This document shows, piece after piece, positions 34,136 to 50,668 of a DNA stretch of 64,000 nucleotides. Origin of the DNA: Amaurobius ferox (Eukaryota; Arthropoda; Arachnida; Araneae; Amaurobiidae); NCBI GenBank assembly GCA_951213105.1, contig OX578137.1:80566104-80630103 (forward strand), read 5' to 3'. A model generated the notes under the pieces. It ran no database searches. It was not told the DNA's origin and saw only the letters and a program-made list of their open reading frames with translations. The position numbers and the translations under genes were made by a program. The stretch's first letter is position 1. The number at the start of each line of letters is the position of its first letter.

Positions 34136-34170
<35 letters not shown>
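33090..34170 (-). mobile_element. Naiad short chimeric unit 4 (no SINE, empty site)
   Basis: Same A/B join (33577/33578) and family A RT tail (33393-33577). The SINE site holds a single CGTATAATTTTGT at 33881-33893. Without the insertion, the family B thumb fragment reads through as 83 codons (33717-33968), including INYLDICINF, KLYDKRNYF and TTIFRNIVKNHFIRN. Length 1081 bp, equal to the SINE-bearing units minus SINE and one target copy. Confidence 0.85.
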
Positions 34171-34173
<3 letters not shown>

Positions 34174-34320
34174 AATAAAATTTTTTTAGATACTATAGCT
34201 TACAAAATTATGAAAGATACTATGCAGAAATTATTTTAAAGTTATTAAGTAAATGGAATGAAAATGCAAAATACATTTAATTTATTGCGCAAATGCAGCT
34301 CATAAATAAAATGATTTCAA
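34171..34320. other. spacer between Naiad array and palindrome
   Basis: AT-rich, no recognised feature. Confidence 0.4.
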
Positions 34321-36032
34321 TAATAATAGAAGTTTGAAAATCCAATGAACGAAAAGTAAGAATATATAACACGATAAACCTAACTTTTTAAAAACACCCA
34401 CAGAATAAAATATAATACAGCAAATCATCAATCAAATAGATTAAAAATACAAAACACTAGCTATCAAGTTACAGAAAATCAACCAAATTAAAAGGTATGG
34501 AAACAAAAAAAGAAAAACTTAAACAAAATTCAACTATCTAACTGGCGTACAAAACAAATGTAAAAATCAATTAATCCTCAAGCATATGGAAAAAATAAAA
34601 AAATTAATATCGAATCAACAAGTCAATGAAAAATGTAATACAAAGGTATGGAATCGAAATAAGTATAACAAACTAAATCAAGCACAAACGCCTTACACGT
34701 GGACGAGGCTCTAAGCCTAAATCATGAATTGTTAACCTCTACAAAAATCTAATCATGTCCAAGTTTTTTGTAGAAGCAAACTCAAAAATGTATGTTTCTG
34801 AAGAAATAGATAGATTAAATCTATGAACTATTTCTACTTGGACGACATACATAAAGATGGAATAAAAAAGAAAAAATGAATACCTGGAAAAAGCACAGCG
34901 TGTGTACAGACGATTCATTACAGGGATCGAGGGAACACTGATAGAAGAGACCAGTGTTGCCATTCGTAAAGAAAAAATAAAAAACCATTTACTGTTGCCA
35001 TTCATAAGAATTGAAAAACTGTGAAGCGAAATGTAAAGAAAAAGTATTAATATACAAAAAGAGCTACTAAAAAGAGGGGCAAATAAAGGTAATGCTGAAG
35101 TGGGAAGTGAATGAAAAAAAAAAAATGGAGATGACTGGCTAATATAAGATATAAATAGCTGGATTTTTATAATTCTTTCCATATTATCATATAATTCTAT
35201 TCATAGTATCTTATATTAGCCAGTCATCTCCATTTTTTTTTTTTTTTCATTCACTTCCCACTTCAGCATTACCTTTATTTGCCCCTCTTTTTAGTAGCTC
35301 TTTTTGTATATTAATACTTTTTCTTTACATTTCGCTTCACAGTTTTTCAATTCTTATGAATGGCAACAGTAAATGGTTTTTTATTTTTTCTTTACGAATG
35401 GCAACACTGGTCTCTTCTATCAGTGTTCCCTCGATCCCTGTAATGAATCGTCTGTACACACGCTGTGCTTTTTCCAGGTATTCATTTTTTCTTTTTTATT
35501 CCATCTTTATGTATGTCGTCCAAGTAGAAATAGTTCATAGATTTAATCTATCTATTTCTTCAGAAACATACATTTTTGAGTTTGCTTCTACAAAAAACTT
35601 GGACATGATTAGATTTTTGTAGAGGTTAACAATTCATGATTTAGGCTTAGAGCCTCGTCCACGTGTAAGGCGTTTGTGCTTGATTTAGTTTGTTATACTT
35701 ATTTCGATTCCATACCTTTGTATTACATTTTTCATTGACTTGTTGATTCGATATTAATTTTTTTATTTTTTCCATATGCTTGAGGATTAATTGATTTTTA
35801 CATTTGTTTTGTACGCCAGTTAGATAGTTGAATTTTGTTTAAGTTTTTCTTTTTTTGTTTCCATACCTTTTAATTTGGTTGATTTTCTGTAACTTGATAG
35901 CTAGTGTTTTGTATTTTTAATCCATTTGATTGATGATTTGCTGTATTATATTTTATTCTGTGGGTGTTTTTAAAAAGTTAGGTTTATCGTGTTACATCTT
36001 CTTACTTTTCGTTCATTGGATTTTCAAACTTC

Positions 36033-36040
<8 letters not shown>
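34321..36040. repeat. large near-perfect palindrome, arms ~830 bp
   Basis: The left arm 34321-35151 and right arm 35207-36040 are reverse complements with few differences (for example AATATATAACACG versus its partner GTGTTACATCTTC). The 55-bp spacer (35152-35206) is unique. Each arm holds an internal 20-bp direct repeat around TTGCCATTC and a frame of 88 or more codons with no recognisable domain. (TA)n abuts the right arm. It may be a foldback element, a recent inverted duplication or an assembly artefact. Confidence 0.9.
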
Positions 36041-39547
<3,507 letters not shown>

Positions 39548-39660
39548 TTCGAAATATGTATGGAGTCCAATTTTGTGTGTAGTCATTCAGAGTTTGCAGC
39601 TCTGACGAGTGTCATAACATAGGCAACGCATCAATTGACAAAATGTTTTATCGACAATCT
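39548..39660. other. spacer between Helitrons A and B
   Basis: 113 bp with no recognised feature; the only host sequence between the first two copies. Confidence 0.6.
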
Positions 39661-39682
39661 TCTATATAAATAAAAATGAAAA

Positions 39683-39736
<54 letters not shown>

Positions 39737-42700
39737 ACACCATCACGGGAGAACGGCTGAACCGAATTTGATGAAATTTTGTGGATAGCCGAGAAATATC
39801 CCCACTTAAAATTATAGCCGTGTTTTGAGTTTCTACGACCAGTGGTTCTCGAGATATTAGTAAAAAACGAAATTTTCGTTTGTCTCATCATCACGGAAAA
39901 ACGGCTGAACCGAATTTAATGAAATTTGGTGGATAGCCTTGAAATATCCCCCCATAAATTTTGTCCAAGTTTCAAGTTTCTAAGACCTGGGGTTGTCGAG
40001 ATATTAATGAAAAACGGAACTTTTTCCTAGGAGTTCTACTCCCTAACTCCGTGGTTTATCCAAACGGAAAGCTTGAAAATCGTTTGAAAGTGAATTAAAA
40101 TTTAATCTCTGAGTTTGATGGGAGATTTTTTGCGTTAATTAGTCACTTTCTGAAAGCATGAATTGTTTGAAACATGATTTAAAGGGGAAATCTATCTCCA
40201 TGGTTCATGGTTTATTTAAAACAAGCTTTTTCGGAACAATGAGAAGTATAGAGAAATCAAAACCTTTATTTAATTTCGCAGTTTATGTTATAAGACATGA
40301 CATATTTAACATGTTATAAGATTCTATTTTATATCATGTTACTCAGAAACGCAATTAAATTAAATCTGTCTGTTAATTTTAATAATTATTTTTTCGATTT
40401 GAATAATAAATAAATGGATATAAAAATATATTTTAGAAAAGAACGATTTGATTTTTCTTATAGCATTTTTGACTGGATAATATCAATTACGGTCTTCTGG
40501 TTTAAAAATTATTATTATTTATATTTTCGGGGATTATTGATTCAAGGATTATTGATATTTTCAAGTTATTATGCAATTATTTTATTATGACAAAAATTGC
40601 TTAAACTCATATATTGTATGTTGTACGAATCTTCTACAAATACACGTGTATATCTTTTAATCTACGAGAATATAAGTAGTACAGGTATATTGACATATGT
40701 TTTGATATATATTGGCATATATTGGAATCAATTACGACCTTCTGGTATAAAGAGTACGGATATTATTGATGTTTTCAATTTTATACGTCATCTCTTTTAT
40801 TTTGGCAAATATTTTTGAGACGCATATTGTAATACGGGTAATCTTCTACTAACACATTGGCATATTTTCTGATCTGCGACAATATAATTAGTACGGGGTT
40901 GCTTATATTCATTCAATTCCTATTTTTTCTTCTGTAAATTTGCTTACAAAAGGGGGCAGGATGTTTTATTCTTCAGATCTGATCGTGAAGATAATTTTGC
41001 ATAGTGAGAACATATATTCTTAAACTTCTCTTTAGGAGCAATAAATTTAATATTTTAACAGAATTTGCACATGATTGCGAACTTTAAGTTTCTTTAAATT
41101 ATACACTCCGTACGAATAACGGGTGTGCTGTTAGTGGTTAATAAATTTTAACATTTTAGGAGGATATATCATGTTGCTCGGCATTGCAATTAAATTAAAT
41201 GTGTTTGTTAATGTTTTTATTATTTTTTTTCGATTTAAATAATAAATAAATGGATAAATGGATATAAAAGTATATCTTATAAATAGACGGTTTGATTTTT
41301 CTTTTAATTATATTAATTGCTGACTGCGTACATCAATTTCATTTATTTTGGCAAAGAGTTTTCAAGCTTATATCGTATTTAGATACTAAACTCATATATT
41401 GTGTTTAGCCAATAAATTCATATAGCCGATTGATGAAACAGAAAAAGAGTAGAGCTGGTATATCTTCTAATACAATTGTAATGTTTTCATTTAGTATATT
41501 GAAACGGGATAAGAATGTTTCATTCAGATCTGCAAATTCAAAGCTACGAATTTGGAGGGATATCGCTAATTTGACAACTTTTCTTAAACTTTGCCAAATT
41601 GACGGAAATGTCGCCAAATTGATATAAACGACACACAAACAGCTGCCATAAACCTTCGGGTTGGTCGTGTGGCTTGGGTCTTCTACATATCAATGAAATT
41701 TTTTTTTGTTTTGTTAGAAGAGAGTACTGAAATGATGTTTGGTTAGCATTTATCTGTCAGACCAACCATGCTACTTAGTAATACATTTAGCGAATTTTTA
41801 AAATGTCACCAAATTGATAAAAATGTTTTCAAATCTATAAAAATATCTTGAAATTGATAAAATTGCGCTACATAAATGATATTAATTGTTTTTTGTTAGG
41901 GGATAGTATTGTGATGATATTTCGTCAATTTGTCGCAAAGTGGAACTGTCAGTTCTATAGTCCCACTTGGCGATAAATTTGGCGATTTTTTAAAATGTCG
42001 CTAATTTGACGAAACTGTCGCCAAATGTTCAATAGAAATATAACTATTTAGACGATATTTTTTCTACCAATTTATTTGAAGCAAATGATATCATGTCGCT
42101 TAGCAACGGATTTAAATCCAATGTGTTTATGCGGTAGACGATTTTTATTAAATCCTTTCCGATTTGAATAATGAAGATATGTATATAAAATAAATTTCAT
42201 TGCCATTTCATTTTGGACTGGATAATATCAATTATACTCTTCAGGTTTAAACATTATTATTATTGATATTTTCCGGAATTATTGATTCAGGGATTATTTA
42301 TATTTTTAAGTTATTACGCCATTGTTTTATTGCGGCAAAAATTGCTGACACACGCATATTGTACGTTGTACGAGTAATCTTCTAGGAATGCACAAGTATA
42401 TCTTCTAACCTACGAGAATATAAGTAGTACAGGTATATTGGCATATATTTTGACATATATTGGCATATATATTGGAATCAAGTACAGTCTTCTGGTATGA
42501 AGATTAAGGGGATTAATTATATATTCAATTTATTACGTCGTCTGTTGTATTTTACCAAAAAACATTTGTGACTCATATTGCAAAACGGGTAATCTTCTAC
42601 TAATAATCGGACATTATAAATAGTACGTGTATATCTTCCCATATAATTTTAGCACTTTAATTTTGACATATATTGGAATAAATGACTGTCTTCAGATTTA

Positions 42701-43094
42701 AAGATTACGGGTTTATTAGTATTTTCAATTTATACATGTAATCTACTAATACAGGTTATATTGTCTAATATTCGCGTATATAATTAGTACGGGTCCCATA
42801 CAATTTTAACGCTTTTATTTTGCATATATTGATACAATACCATATTTTTTTTTTTTATATTTGCTTACATAAGGGGTCCAAGATGTTTTATTCTTCAGAT
42901 ATGTCCATGAAGATAATTTTATATAGCGAGAACAGAGATTCTTATACTTCTTTTTAGGAGCATTATATTAAATATTTTAACAGAATATTTTGATTAAACA
43001 TGTCATTTAGTATACTATAAGAATTTGGGCATGATTATGAATTTCAAGTTTCTTTATATTATATACTCCGTACGAAGAACGGGTATGCTGCTAG
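39661..43094 (+). mobile_element. Helitron copy B
   Basis: 3434 bp, colinear with copy A and highly similar, including the internal terminus (about 41090-41133) and the final hairpin and CTAG. Copy C begins four bases (TATA) after its end. Confidence 0.88.
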
Positions 43095-43120
43095 TATATC
43101 TATATAAATAAAAATGAAAA

Positions 43121-43158
<38 letters not shown>

Positions 43159-43762
43159 ACACCATCACGGGAGAACGGCTGAACCGAATTTGATGAAATT
43201 TTGTGGGTGGCCCAGAAATAGCCCCACTTAAAATTATATCCGTGTTTTGAGTTTCTACGACCAGTGGTTCTCGAGATGCTAGTAAAAAACGAAATTTTCG
43301 TTTGTCTCATCATCACGGAAAAACGGCTGAACCGAATTTAATGAAATTTGGTGAATAGCCTTGAAATATTACCCCATAAATTTTGTCCAAGTTTCGAGTT
43401 TCTAAGCCCTGAGGTTGTCGAGATATTAATGAAAAACGGAACTTTTTCCTAGGAGTTCTACTCCCTAACTCCGTGGTTTATCCAAACGAAAAGCTTGAAA
43501 ATCGTTTGAAAGTGAATTAAAATTTAATCTCCGAGTTTGATGGGAGATTTTTTGCGTTAATTAGTCACTTTCTGAAAACATGAATTGTTTGAAACATGAT
43601 TTAAAGGGGAAATCTATCTCCGTGGTTCATGGTTTATTTAAAACTAGCCGCCTTTGGCGACCAGCCTGTTCGCTACCCTTGAAAATTCTGACCGTGGCAA
43701 ATTCTAACCGTGGCACACTCGCTGGCGCGACCTACCAGAAGGAACGACCTACCAGGAAGTGC

Positions 43763-44690
43763 CACCCAATTTAGACAGGAACTCAGTGGGGGAGGCATCC
43801 ACAGGGACCGTACCCTCCTTCCCCTACCACCAACCTCTCGGAAGGACTTACGGTCCCGCATGTTTAACGTGATCGTACTCCGCCTGAACACGGCGGCAGT
43901 TTTGGCAGTGGCGGGAATCGAACCCGGACCTACCTAGTGCAAATCCCGCGCGCTAACCACTGGGCTACCGCGCCCTCCGCGACAATCTCCATAACCTTCT
44001 TTTTATTCACCCAATTTAGACCGGAACCCAGTAGGGGAGGCATCCACAGGGTCCGTACCCTCCTTCCTCTACCAACAACCTCTCGGAAGGACTTACGGAT
44101 CCACATGTTTAACGTGATCGTAATCCGCGTGAAAATGGCAGCAGTTTTGGCAGTGGCGGCAATCGAACCCTAGCCTACCGAGTGCAATTCCCGCGCGCCA
44201 ACCACTGGGCTACCGCGCCCTCCGCGACAATCTCCATAACCTTCTTTTTATTCACCCAATTTAGACCGGAACCTAGTGGGAAAGTCATCCACAGGGTGCG
44301 TACCCTCCTTCCTCTACCACCAACCTCTCGGAAGGACTTACGGACCCACATGTTTAACGTGATCGTACTCCGCGTGAACACGGCAGCAGTTTTGTCAGTG
44401 GAGGGAATCGAACCCGGGCCTACCGAGTGAAATTCCCGCACGCTAACCACTGGGCTACCGCGCTCTCCGCGACAATCTCCATAACTTTCTTTTTATTCAC
44501 CCAATTTGGACCAGGACCCAGTGGGGGAGGCATCCACAGAGACCGTACCCTTCTTTCCCTGCCACCAACCTCTCGGAAGGAATTATCGACCCATATGTTT
44601 AAGGTGATCGTACTCCGCATCAGTGGCGGGAATCGAACCCAGGCCTACCGAGTGCAATTCTCGCGCGCTAACTTCCCGCGCGCTAATTTA
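43763..44690 (-). repeat. tandem SINE array, 245-bp period, 3.8 units
   Basis: CACCCAATTTAGACC-type starts at 43763, 44008, 44253 and 44498 give an exact 245-bp spacing. Each unit holds the SINE body and, on the minus strand, a tRNA-like head (A box TAGCCCAGTGGTTAGCGCG, B box GGGTTCGATTCCC) plus a ~30-bp linker GAAGGTTATGGAGATTGTCG. The fourth unit is truncated inside its tRNA part. These are not tRNA genes. Confidence 0.85.
43910..43976 (-). pseudogene. tRNA-like SINE head, unit 1 of the array
   Basis: The minus strand begins GGGCGCGGTAGCCCAGTGGTTA and ends GGTTCGATTCCCGCC. Both polymerase III boxes are intact. The anticodon arm cannot be assigned with confidence. Equivalent heads lie at about 44155-44221 and 44400-44466. 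Confidence 0.75.
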
Positions 44691-47600
44691 AATTTATAAC
44701 GACCATATGCTAGGCTCTTAATTCCACCATCCTCGTTCCATCGTTCCATCATTTAAAATAGCCATAAAATTAAAATATCCATTTAAAATATCTATAAATT
44801 AAAATATCCATAAATTAAAATATCCATTTAAAATAAAAAAATCAACCATATCGTTCCACCAATCCATAAATATAATAATTTCAAATACATCACCACAATT
44901 CAAACCACCATAATTCAATCATTTAAATTATTTAAAATATCCATTTAAAATATCATATAAATATAATAATTTCGCCCGATGTATACAACACTTATGCTCG
45001 TAATTCAGTTAAAACCGAAAGCGCGGTCTCCATGGAGACGGGGAAGAAACTAATGCGGATGGGAGGAAAATGCCTTTGAGGAACTGAGCCGGTAGCCGAC
45101 AAATTTAAAATCATGGCGTCTTTAAAATTGCCATCCTGAAGGCAATTTTCATTATTTCTGGACCAGATTGGACTTGTAAAAATGCCAGATGTTTGACCTT
45201 TCTGAAAATGTAAATTATTAGTCGAAATTATGAGTACTTTTCACGATGCGAGAATTTAAAAACCAAAAATCGTTTTCTTGAGCAAAAAGTGACTTTTGTT
45301 TTAAAATCTTTAAAAAATATTAGAAATCGAAATTCAGATTTGAAATTGATATATTTTTACTCGAAATTCTCTGCTCTTTCCGATGGTGTAATTTGTTTTT
45401 TTCTACGATGTCTGGATCGTGGAGAAAAAAGGGCAAAAAACGGTCGAAATCGCATAAAACATTAAATAAATAAAAAAATAATTAAAATTTTAAAAATCGG
45501 TTTTCACGTGTCCCCTTCCCTCCCCCCCGGGTCTCCGATTGCCAAATTTCGTAGCTCTCCGACGCGCGGTCGCGAAACGTATAGTGTATAAGACAGACAC
45601 ACAGACATTGCCTTTTATTATATAGACAATCTTTTACGGAACAATGAGAAGTATAGAGAAATCAAAATCGTTATTTAATTTCGCAGTTTATGTTATAAGA
45701 CATGACATATTTAACATGTTATAAGATTCTATCTTATATCATGTTACTCAGAAACGCAATTAAATTAAATCTGTCTGTTAATTTCAATAATTATTTTTTC
45801 GATTTGAGTAATAAATAAATGGATATAAAAATATATTTTAGAAAAGAACGATTTGATTTTTTTTATAGCATTTTTGACTGGATAATATCAATTACGGTCT
45901 TCAGGTTTAAAAATTATTATTATTTATATTTTCGGGGATTATTGATTCAAGGATTATTGATATTTTCAAGTTATTATGCAATTATTTTATTATGACAAAA
46001 ATTGTTTAAACTCATATATTGTATGCTGTACGAATCTTCTACAAATACACGTGTATATCTTTTAATCTACGAGAATATAAGTAGTACAGGTATATTGACA
46101 TATGTTTTGATATATATTGGCATATATTGGAATCAATTACGACCTTCTGGTATAAAGAGTACGGATATTATTGATGTTTTCAATTTATTACGTCATCTCT
46201 TTTATTTTGGCAAATATTTTTGAGACGCATATTGTAATACGGGTAATCTTCTACTAACACATTGGCATATTTTCTGATCTGCGACAATATAATTAGTACG
46301 GGGTTGCATATATTCATTCAATTCCTATTTTTTCTTCTGTAAATTTGCTTACAAAAGGGGGCAGGATGTTTTATTCTTCAGATCTGATCGTGAAGATAAT
46401 TTTGCATAGTGAGAACATATATTCTTAAACTTCTCTTTAGGAGCAATAAATTTAATATTTTAACAGAATTTGCACATGATTGCGAACTTTAAGTTTCTTT
46501 AAATTATACACTCCGTACGAATAACGGGTGTGCTGTTAGTGGTTAATAAATTTTAACATTTTAGGAGGATATATCATGTTGCTCGGCATCGCAATTAAAT
46601 TAAATGTGTTTGTTAATGTTTTTATTATTTTTTTTTAGATTTAAATAATAAATAAATGGATAAATGGATATAAAATTATATCTTATGAATGGACGGTTTG
46701 ATTTTTCTTTTAATTATATTAATTGCTGACTGCGTACATCAATTTCATTTATTTTGGCAAAGAGTTTTCAAGCTTATATCGTATTTAGCTACTAAACTCA
46801 TATATTGTGTTTAGCCAATAAATTCATATAGCCGATTGTTGAAACAGAAAAAGGGTAGAGCGGGTATATCTTCTAATACAATTGTAGTGTTTTCATTTAG
46901 TATATTGAAACGGGATAAGAATGTTTCATTCAGATCTGCAAATTCAAAGCTACGAATTTGGAGGGATATCGCTAATTTGACAACTTTTCTTAAACTTTGC
47001 CAAATTGACGGAAATGTCGCCAAATTGATATAAACGACACACAAACAGCTGCCATAAACCTTCGGGTTGGTCGTGTGGCTTGGGTCTTCTACATATCAAT
47101 GAAATTTTTTTTTGTTTTGTTAGAAGAGAGTACTGAAATTATGTTTGGTTAGCATTTCTCTGTCAGACCAACCATCCTACTTAGTAATACATTTAGCGAA
47201 TTTTTAAAATGTCACCAAATTGTTAAAAATGTTTTCAAATCTATAAAAATATCTTGAAATTGATAAAATTGCGCTACATAAATGATATTAATTGTTTTTT
47301 GTTAGGGGATAGTATTGTGATGATATTTCGTCAATTTGTCGCAAAGTGGAACTGTCAGTTGTACAGTCCCACTTGGCGATAAATTTGGCGATTTTTTAAA
47401 ATGTCGCTAATTTGACGAAACTGTCGCCAAATGTTCCATAGAAATATAACTATTTAGACGATATTTTTTCTACCAATTTATTTGAAGCAAATGATATCAT
47501 GTCGCTTAGCAACGGATTTAAATCCAATGTGTTTATGCGGCAGGCGATTTTTATTAATTCCTTTCCGATTTGAATAATGAAGATATGTATATAAAATAAA

Positions 47601-48514
47601 TTTCATTGCCATTTCATTGCCATTTCATTTTGGACTGGATAATTATACTGGATATTATACTCTTCAGGTTTAAACATTATTATTATTGATATTTTCCGGA
47701 ATTATTGATTCAGGGATTATTGATATTTTTAAGTTATTACGCCATTGTTTTATTGCGGCAAAAATTGCTGACACACGCATATTGTACGTTGTACGAGTAA
47801 TCTTCTAGGAATGCACGGGTATATCTTCTAACCTACGAGAATATAAGTAGTACAGGTATATTGGCATATATTTTGACATATATTGCCATATATATTGGAA
47901 TCAAGTACAGTCTTTGGTATGAAGATTAAGGGGATTAATTATATATTCAATTTATTACGTCGTCTGTTGTATTTTACCAAAAAACATTTGTGACTCATAT
48001 TGCAAAACGGGTAATCTTCTACTAATAATCAGACATTATAAGTAGTACGTGTATATCTTCCCATATAATTTTAGCACTTTAATTTTGACATATATTGGAA
48101 TAAATGACTGTCTTCAGATTTAAAGATTACGGGTTTATTGGTATTTTCAATTTATACATGTAATCTACTAATAGAGGTTATATTTTCTAATATTCGCGTA
48201 TATAATTAGTACGGGTCCCATACAATTTTAACGCTTTTATTTTGCATATATTGATTCAATTCCATATTTTTTTTTATATTTGCTTACATAAGGGGTCCAA
48301 GATGTTTTATTCTTCAGATATGTCCATGAAGATAATTTTATATAGCGAGAACAGAGATTCTTAAACTTCTTTTTAGGAGCATTATATTAAATATTTTAAC
48401 AGAATATTTTGATTAAACATGTCATTTAGTATACTATAAGAATTTGGGCATGATTATGAATTTCAAGTTTCTTTATATTATATACTCCGTACGAAGAACG
48501 GGTATGCTGCTAGT

Positions 48515-48583
48515 ATATTATATATATATAAATAAATAAATATATATATATGTATATATATATATATACATATATATATATAC

Positions 48584-48649
<66 letters not shown>
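48515..48649. repeat. (TA)n / TATATACA microsatellite
   Basis: A TA tract with ATAC interruptions directly follows Helitron C. Confidence 0.95.
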
Positions 48650-48651
<2 letters not shown>

Positions 48652-48889
48652 GAAACATATGCATGCTGCTTTATTTATCTATTTACCCTTAAATGTGTTG
48701 CTCGAGATTTTTTATGAGTCTTATGATTTTGCATTGAATACTTGTTGGGATCTCCCCCACCCCACCCACCCACCCAGATGCACAAGAAAACTTACAATGG
48801 AATATATGGATATTTATTTTACACTACTGTAACAATGAACTACTTTATCCAAAAAGTTGTCCAACTGATTTTGCTCTAAATTATATATG
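48650..48889. other. unassigned DNA
   Basis: Includes a short CCCACCCACCCACCC run near 48756-48776. No gene is recognised. Confidence 0.4.
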
Positions 48890-49165
48890 GCGTGGAGAAA
48901 TTATTCACATTACAAATGGGTAGAAATTAGTTGCCTAGATGCAATTTAACACAACATCAATGTATACCACTCGATTCTCATTTAATAATTAAAGTAATTA
49001 GGGGATTACTGTAGCTTGCACTTGGGATATCGAAAGCTGTCCGCCAACTGAATTTCGAGCCTGTGTTGAATTCTGCACCGCATGGAGTGCAAATAATAAC
49101 TGGATAACGAAACTATTAATACTTAACATTGTCGCTTGAATATGAATTCACTGTATCTACTGCAT
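48890..49165. repeat. Z repeat, copy 1
   Basis: Shares with 51790-52056 and 56340-56602, in the same order and orientation, the blocks TCTCATTTARTAATTARRGTAA, GTAGCTTRCACTTG.GATATC, GAGTGCAAA.A.TAACTGGATAACGAA and GCATGAA. Unknown family with no coding frame. Confidence 0.75.
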
Positions 49166-49442
49166 GAAAAATGTACTTTACCTATGTTGCTGACGTGGTG
49201 TAATATTTACTAGAAACTACATTTTACAGCAAATATTATTTAATAAAAATGTTAGTCTATTTTGGATTCTGTTGTAAACTTCACCAATAAACAGTCCAAA
49301 TTCAATTTTTACGACTTCAATAGATTTTACCTCGAATTGAATAACATATGCTTAAAGAAAGAATATAGTGCTACATCAACTCTAGAGATAAACAGCATGA
49401 GGTTGAATACAGCATTTCTCATTGTTATGTATTTATTTCTTT
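49166..49442. other. unassigned AT-rich DNA
   Basis: No recognised feature. Confidence 0.4.
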
Positions 49443-49720
49443 CAACCCAGGCAATCCGACATACTTGAAGAGGTAAGGTTGGATGGTTTGGGACGGATAA
49501 GACTGTGTTAACCACCTTAGACCGGAACCCAGATATGGCGGCATCCACAGGAACAGTACCTTCCTTTTTATAACACTAACCTCTCGGAAGGGATTTCAGA
49601 CCCACATATTTAACGTTCCCATATTTTGTGTAGACAAGGATATAGCTTTGGCAGCGCTAGTAATCGAACACGGACCTTAAGAGTTCAAACCCCGTGTCTT
49701 AACCACTGAGCTATTCTGCT
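49443..49720 (-). mobile_element. tRNA-derived SINE
   Basis: The minus strand has a tRNA-like head (AATAGCTCAGTGGTTAAGAC as A box, GTCCGTGTTCGATTACTAG as B box), a body with AAATATGTGGGTCTGAAAT and a tail CAAGTATGTCGGATTGCCTG. It is the same family as the SINEs at 6.7, 25.7 and 43.8 kb but moderately diverged. It lacks a 5S head. Target duplications are not clear. Confidence 0.8.
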
Positions 49721-50504
49721 TTTCTGATAGATCATCCTCATCTCATCATAAGTGTAATATGCCTAATCCACGGCAATAATCTCCTAACGCTTGTATTATT
49801 ATCTTCATGACACTACGCTCTGGTCTTTTTTATGAATATATACCAATTCAACTGCAATTGTATCTTCGCCCGTTTACTTGAACTTTCTTCATCCAAACAT
49901 CACATGTTTTCTCGCACAAGATGTGATTATTAGAAATGGAGTATATATTTGTATGCTGGAAGTTATAGATATTCTTTATACACTAATAATATGTCCCTCA
50001 TATATCTCAAGACAGAAGCATTACGTCTAAACAATAATTCTTTACATTTATATTATCATATCTTTCACTGTCATTCTTTATATTTTGCTTAATATGCACC
50101 AAGTTACGTATTTTATTTACTCTATTTTTAAGTACCAAAATATATTTTGTACATGTTGTCATTGCTATAAATTCAGCATATATTTATCAGCTGGATTTTA
50201 TACTCTTCTTACGCCATTTTTCTTCCCCTTACTTTTTAGACCTTCTTACTTTATTTACAATGCTAGATCCTTCTGTGGGAAAATTGGTGTACTATGTCTA
50301 AGCTGCGGCTATAACCCTTACAAGCCTATATTATCATGTACATAAAATTGAGATCTAGTCTTTTGCGGTAGTAAAAAATGCGGTATTAATATTAAAAAAC
50401 AATCCTGTATTTACTTTTTTTATTTATTTTACATTTTTCTTGGTACAAATTTTAAATGACAATGATTCTTAAACACCACTTTTGAAACATATAATAATAG
50501 TTAT
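49721..50504. other. unassigned AT-rich DNA
   Basis: An 86-codon plus frame at 50085-50345 has no recognisable domain. Confidence 0.4.
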
Positions 50505-50630
50505 TACTTTCCTTATATACATAATGTATAAGGAAAGTATTGTGACGGGGTCGAATATTCGAATCCGAGTTTTCGGCGGGAGAGCACGTTTCAAGCATCC
50601 CTGATCATGAATCAAATATTTTTGAAGTGA

Positions 50631-50668
<38 letters not shown>

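Larger units (their letters stand above)
43644..45626 (-). mobile_element. Helitron copy D, different family, nested in copy C
   Basis: The minus strand starts TCTATATAATAAAAGGCAATG and ends CGCCAAAGGCGGCTAG before TTTT, with a CGCC-AAA-GGCG hairpin just before the terminus. On re-joining, the flanks restore the Helitron C sequence seen in copies A and B. Cargo: a 245-bp-period SINE array, an AT-rich ATCCATTTAAAATA block (44750-44960) and a GC-richer block (44975-45200) with CGGTCTCCATGGAGACGG. No Rep/helicase frame was seen. Confidence 0.8.
43099..48513 (+). mobile_element. Helitron copy C, interrupted by Helitron D
   Basis: Starts at TCTATATAAATAAAAATG and ends at GGTATGCTGCTAG. Subtracting the insertion (43644-45626) leaves about 3432 bp, the size of copy B. 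The internal terminus lies near 46507-46540. Copies B and C share details not in A (for example GACATATATTGGCATATA near 42450 and 47876, absent from A near 38915), so B and C are closest. Confidence 0.88.

Noticed and set aside
43910..44466. Tandem tRNA genes
   Set aside because: A and B boxes are present, but there is no convincing anticodon arm or acceptor pairing, and the flanks are SINE body in every unit.
49262..49548. Opposed short frames of 68 and 73 codons
   Set aside because: They overlap the SINE end and AT-rich flank. No conserved domain.
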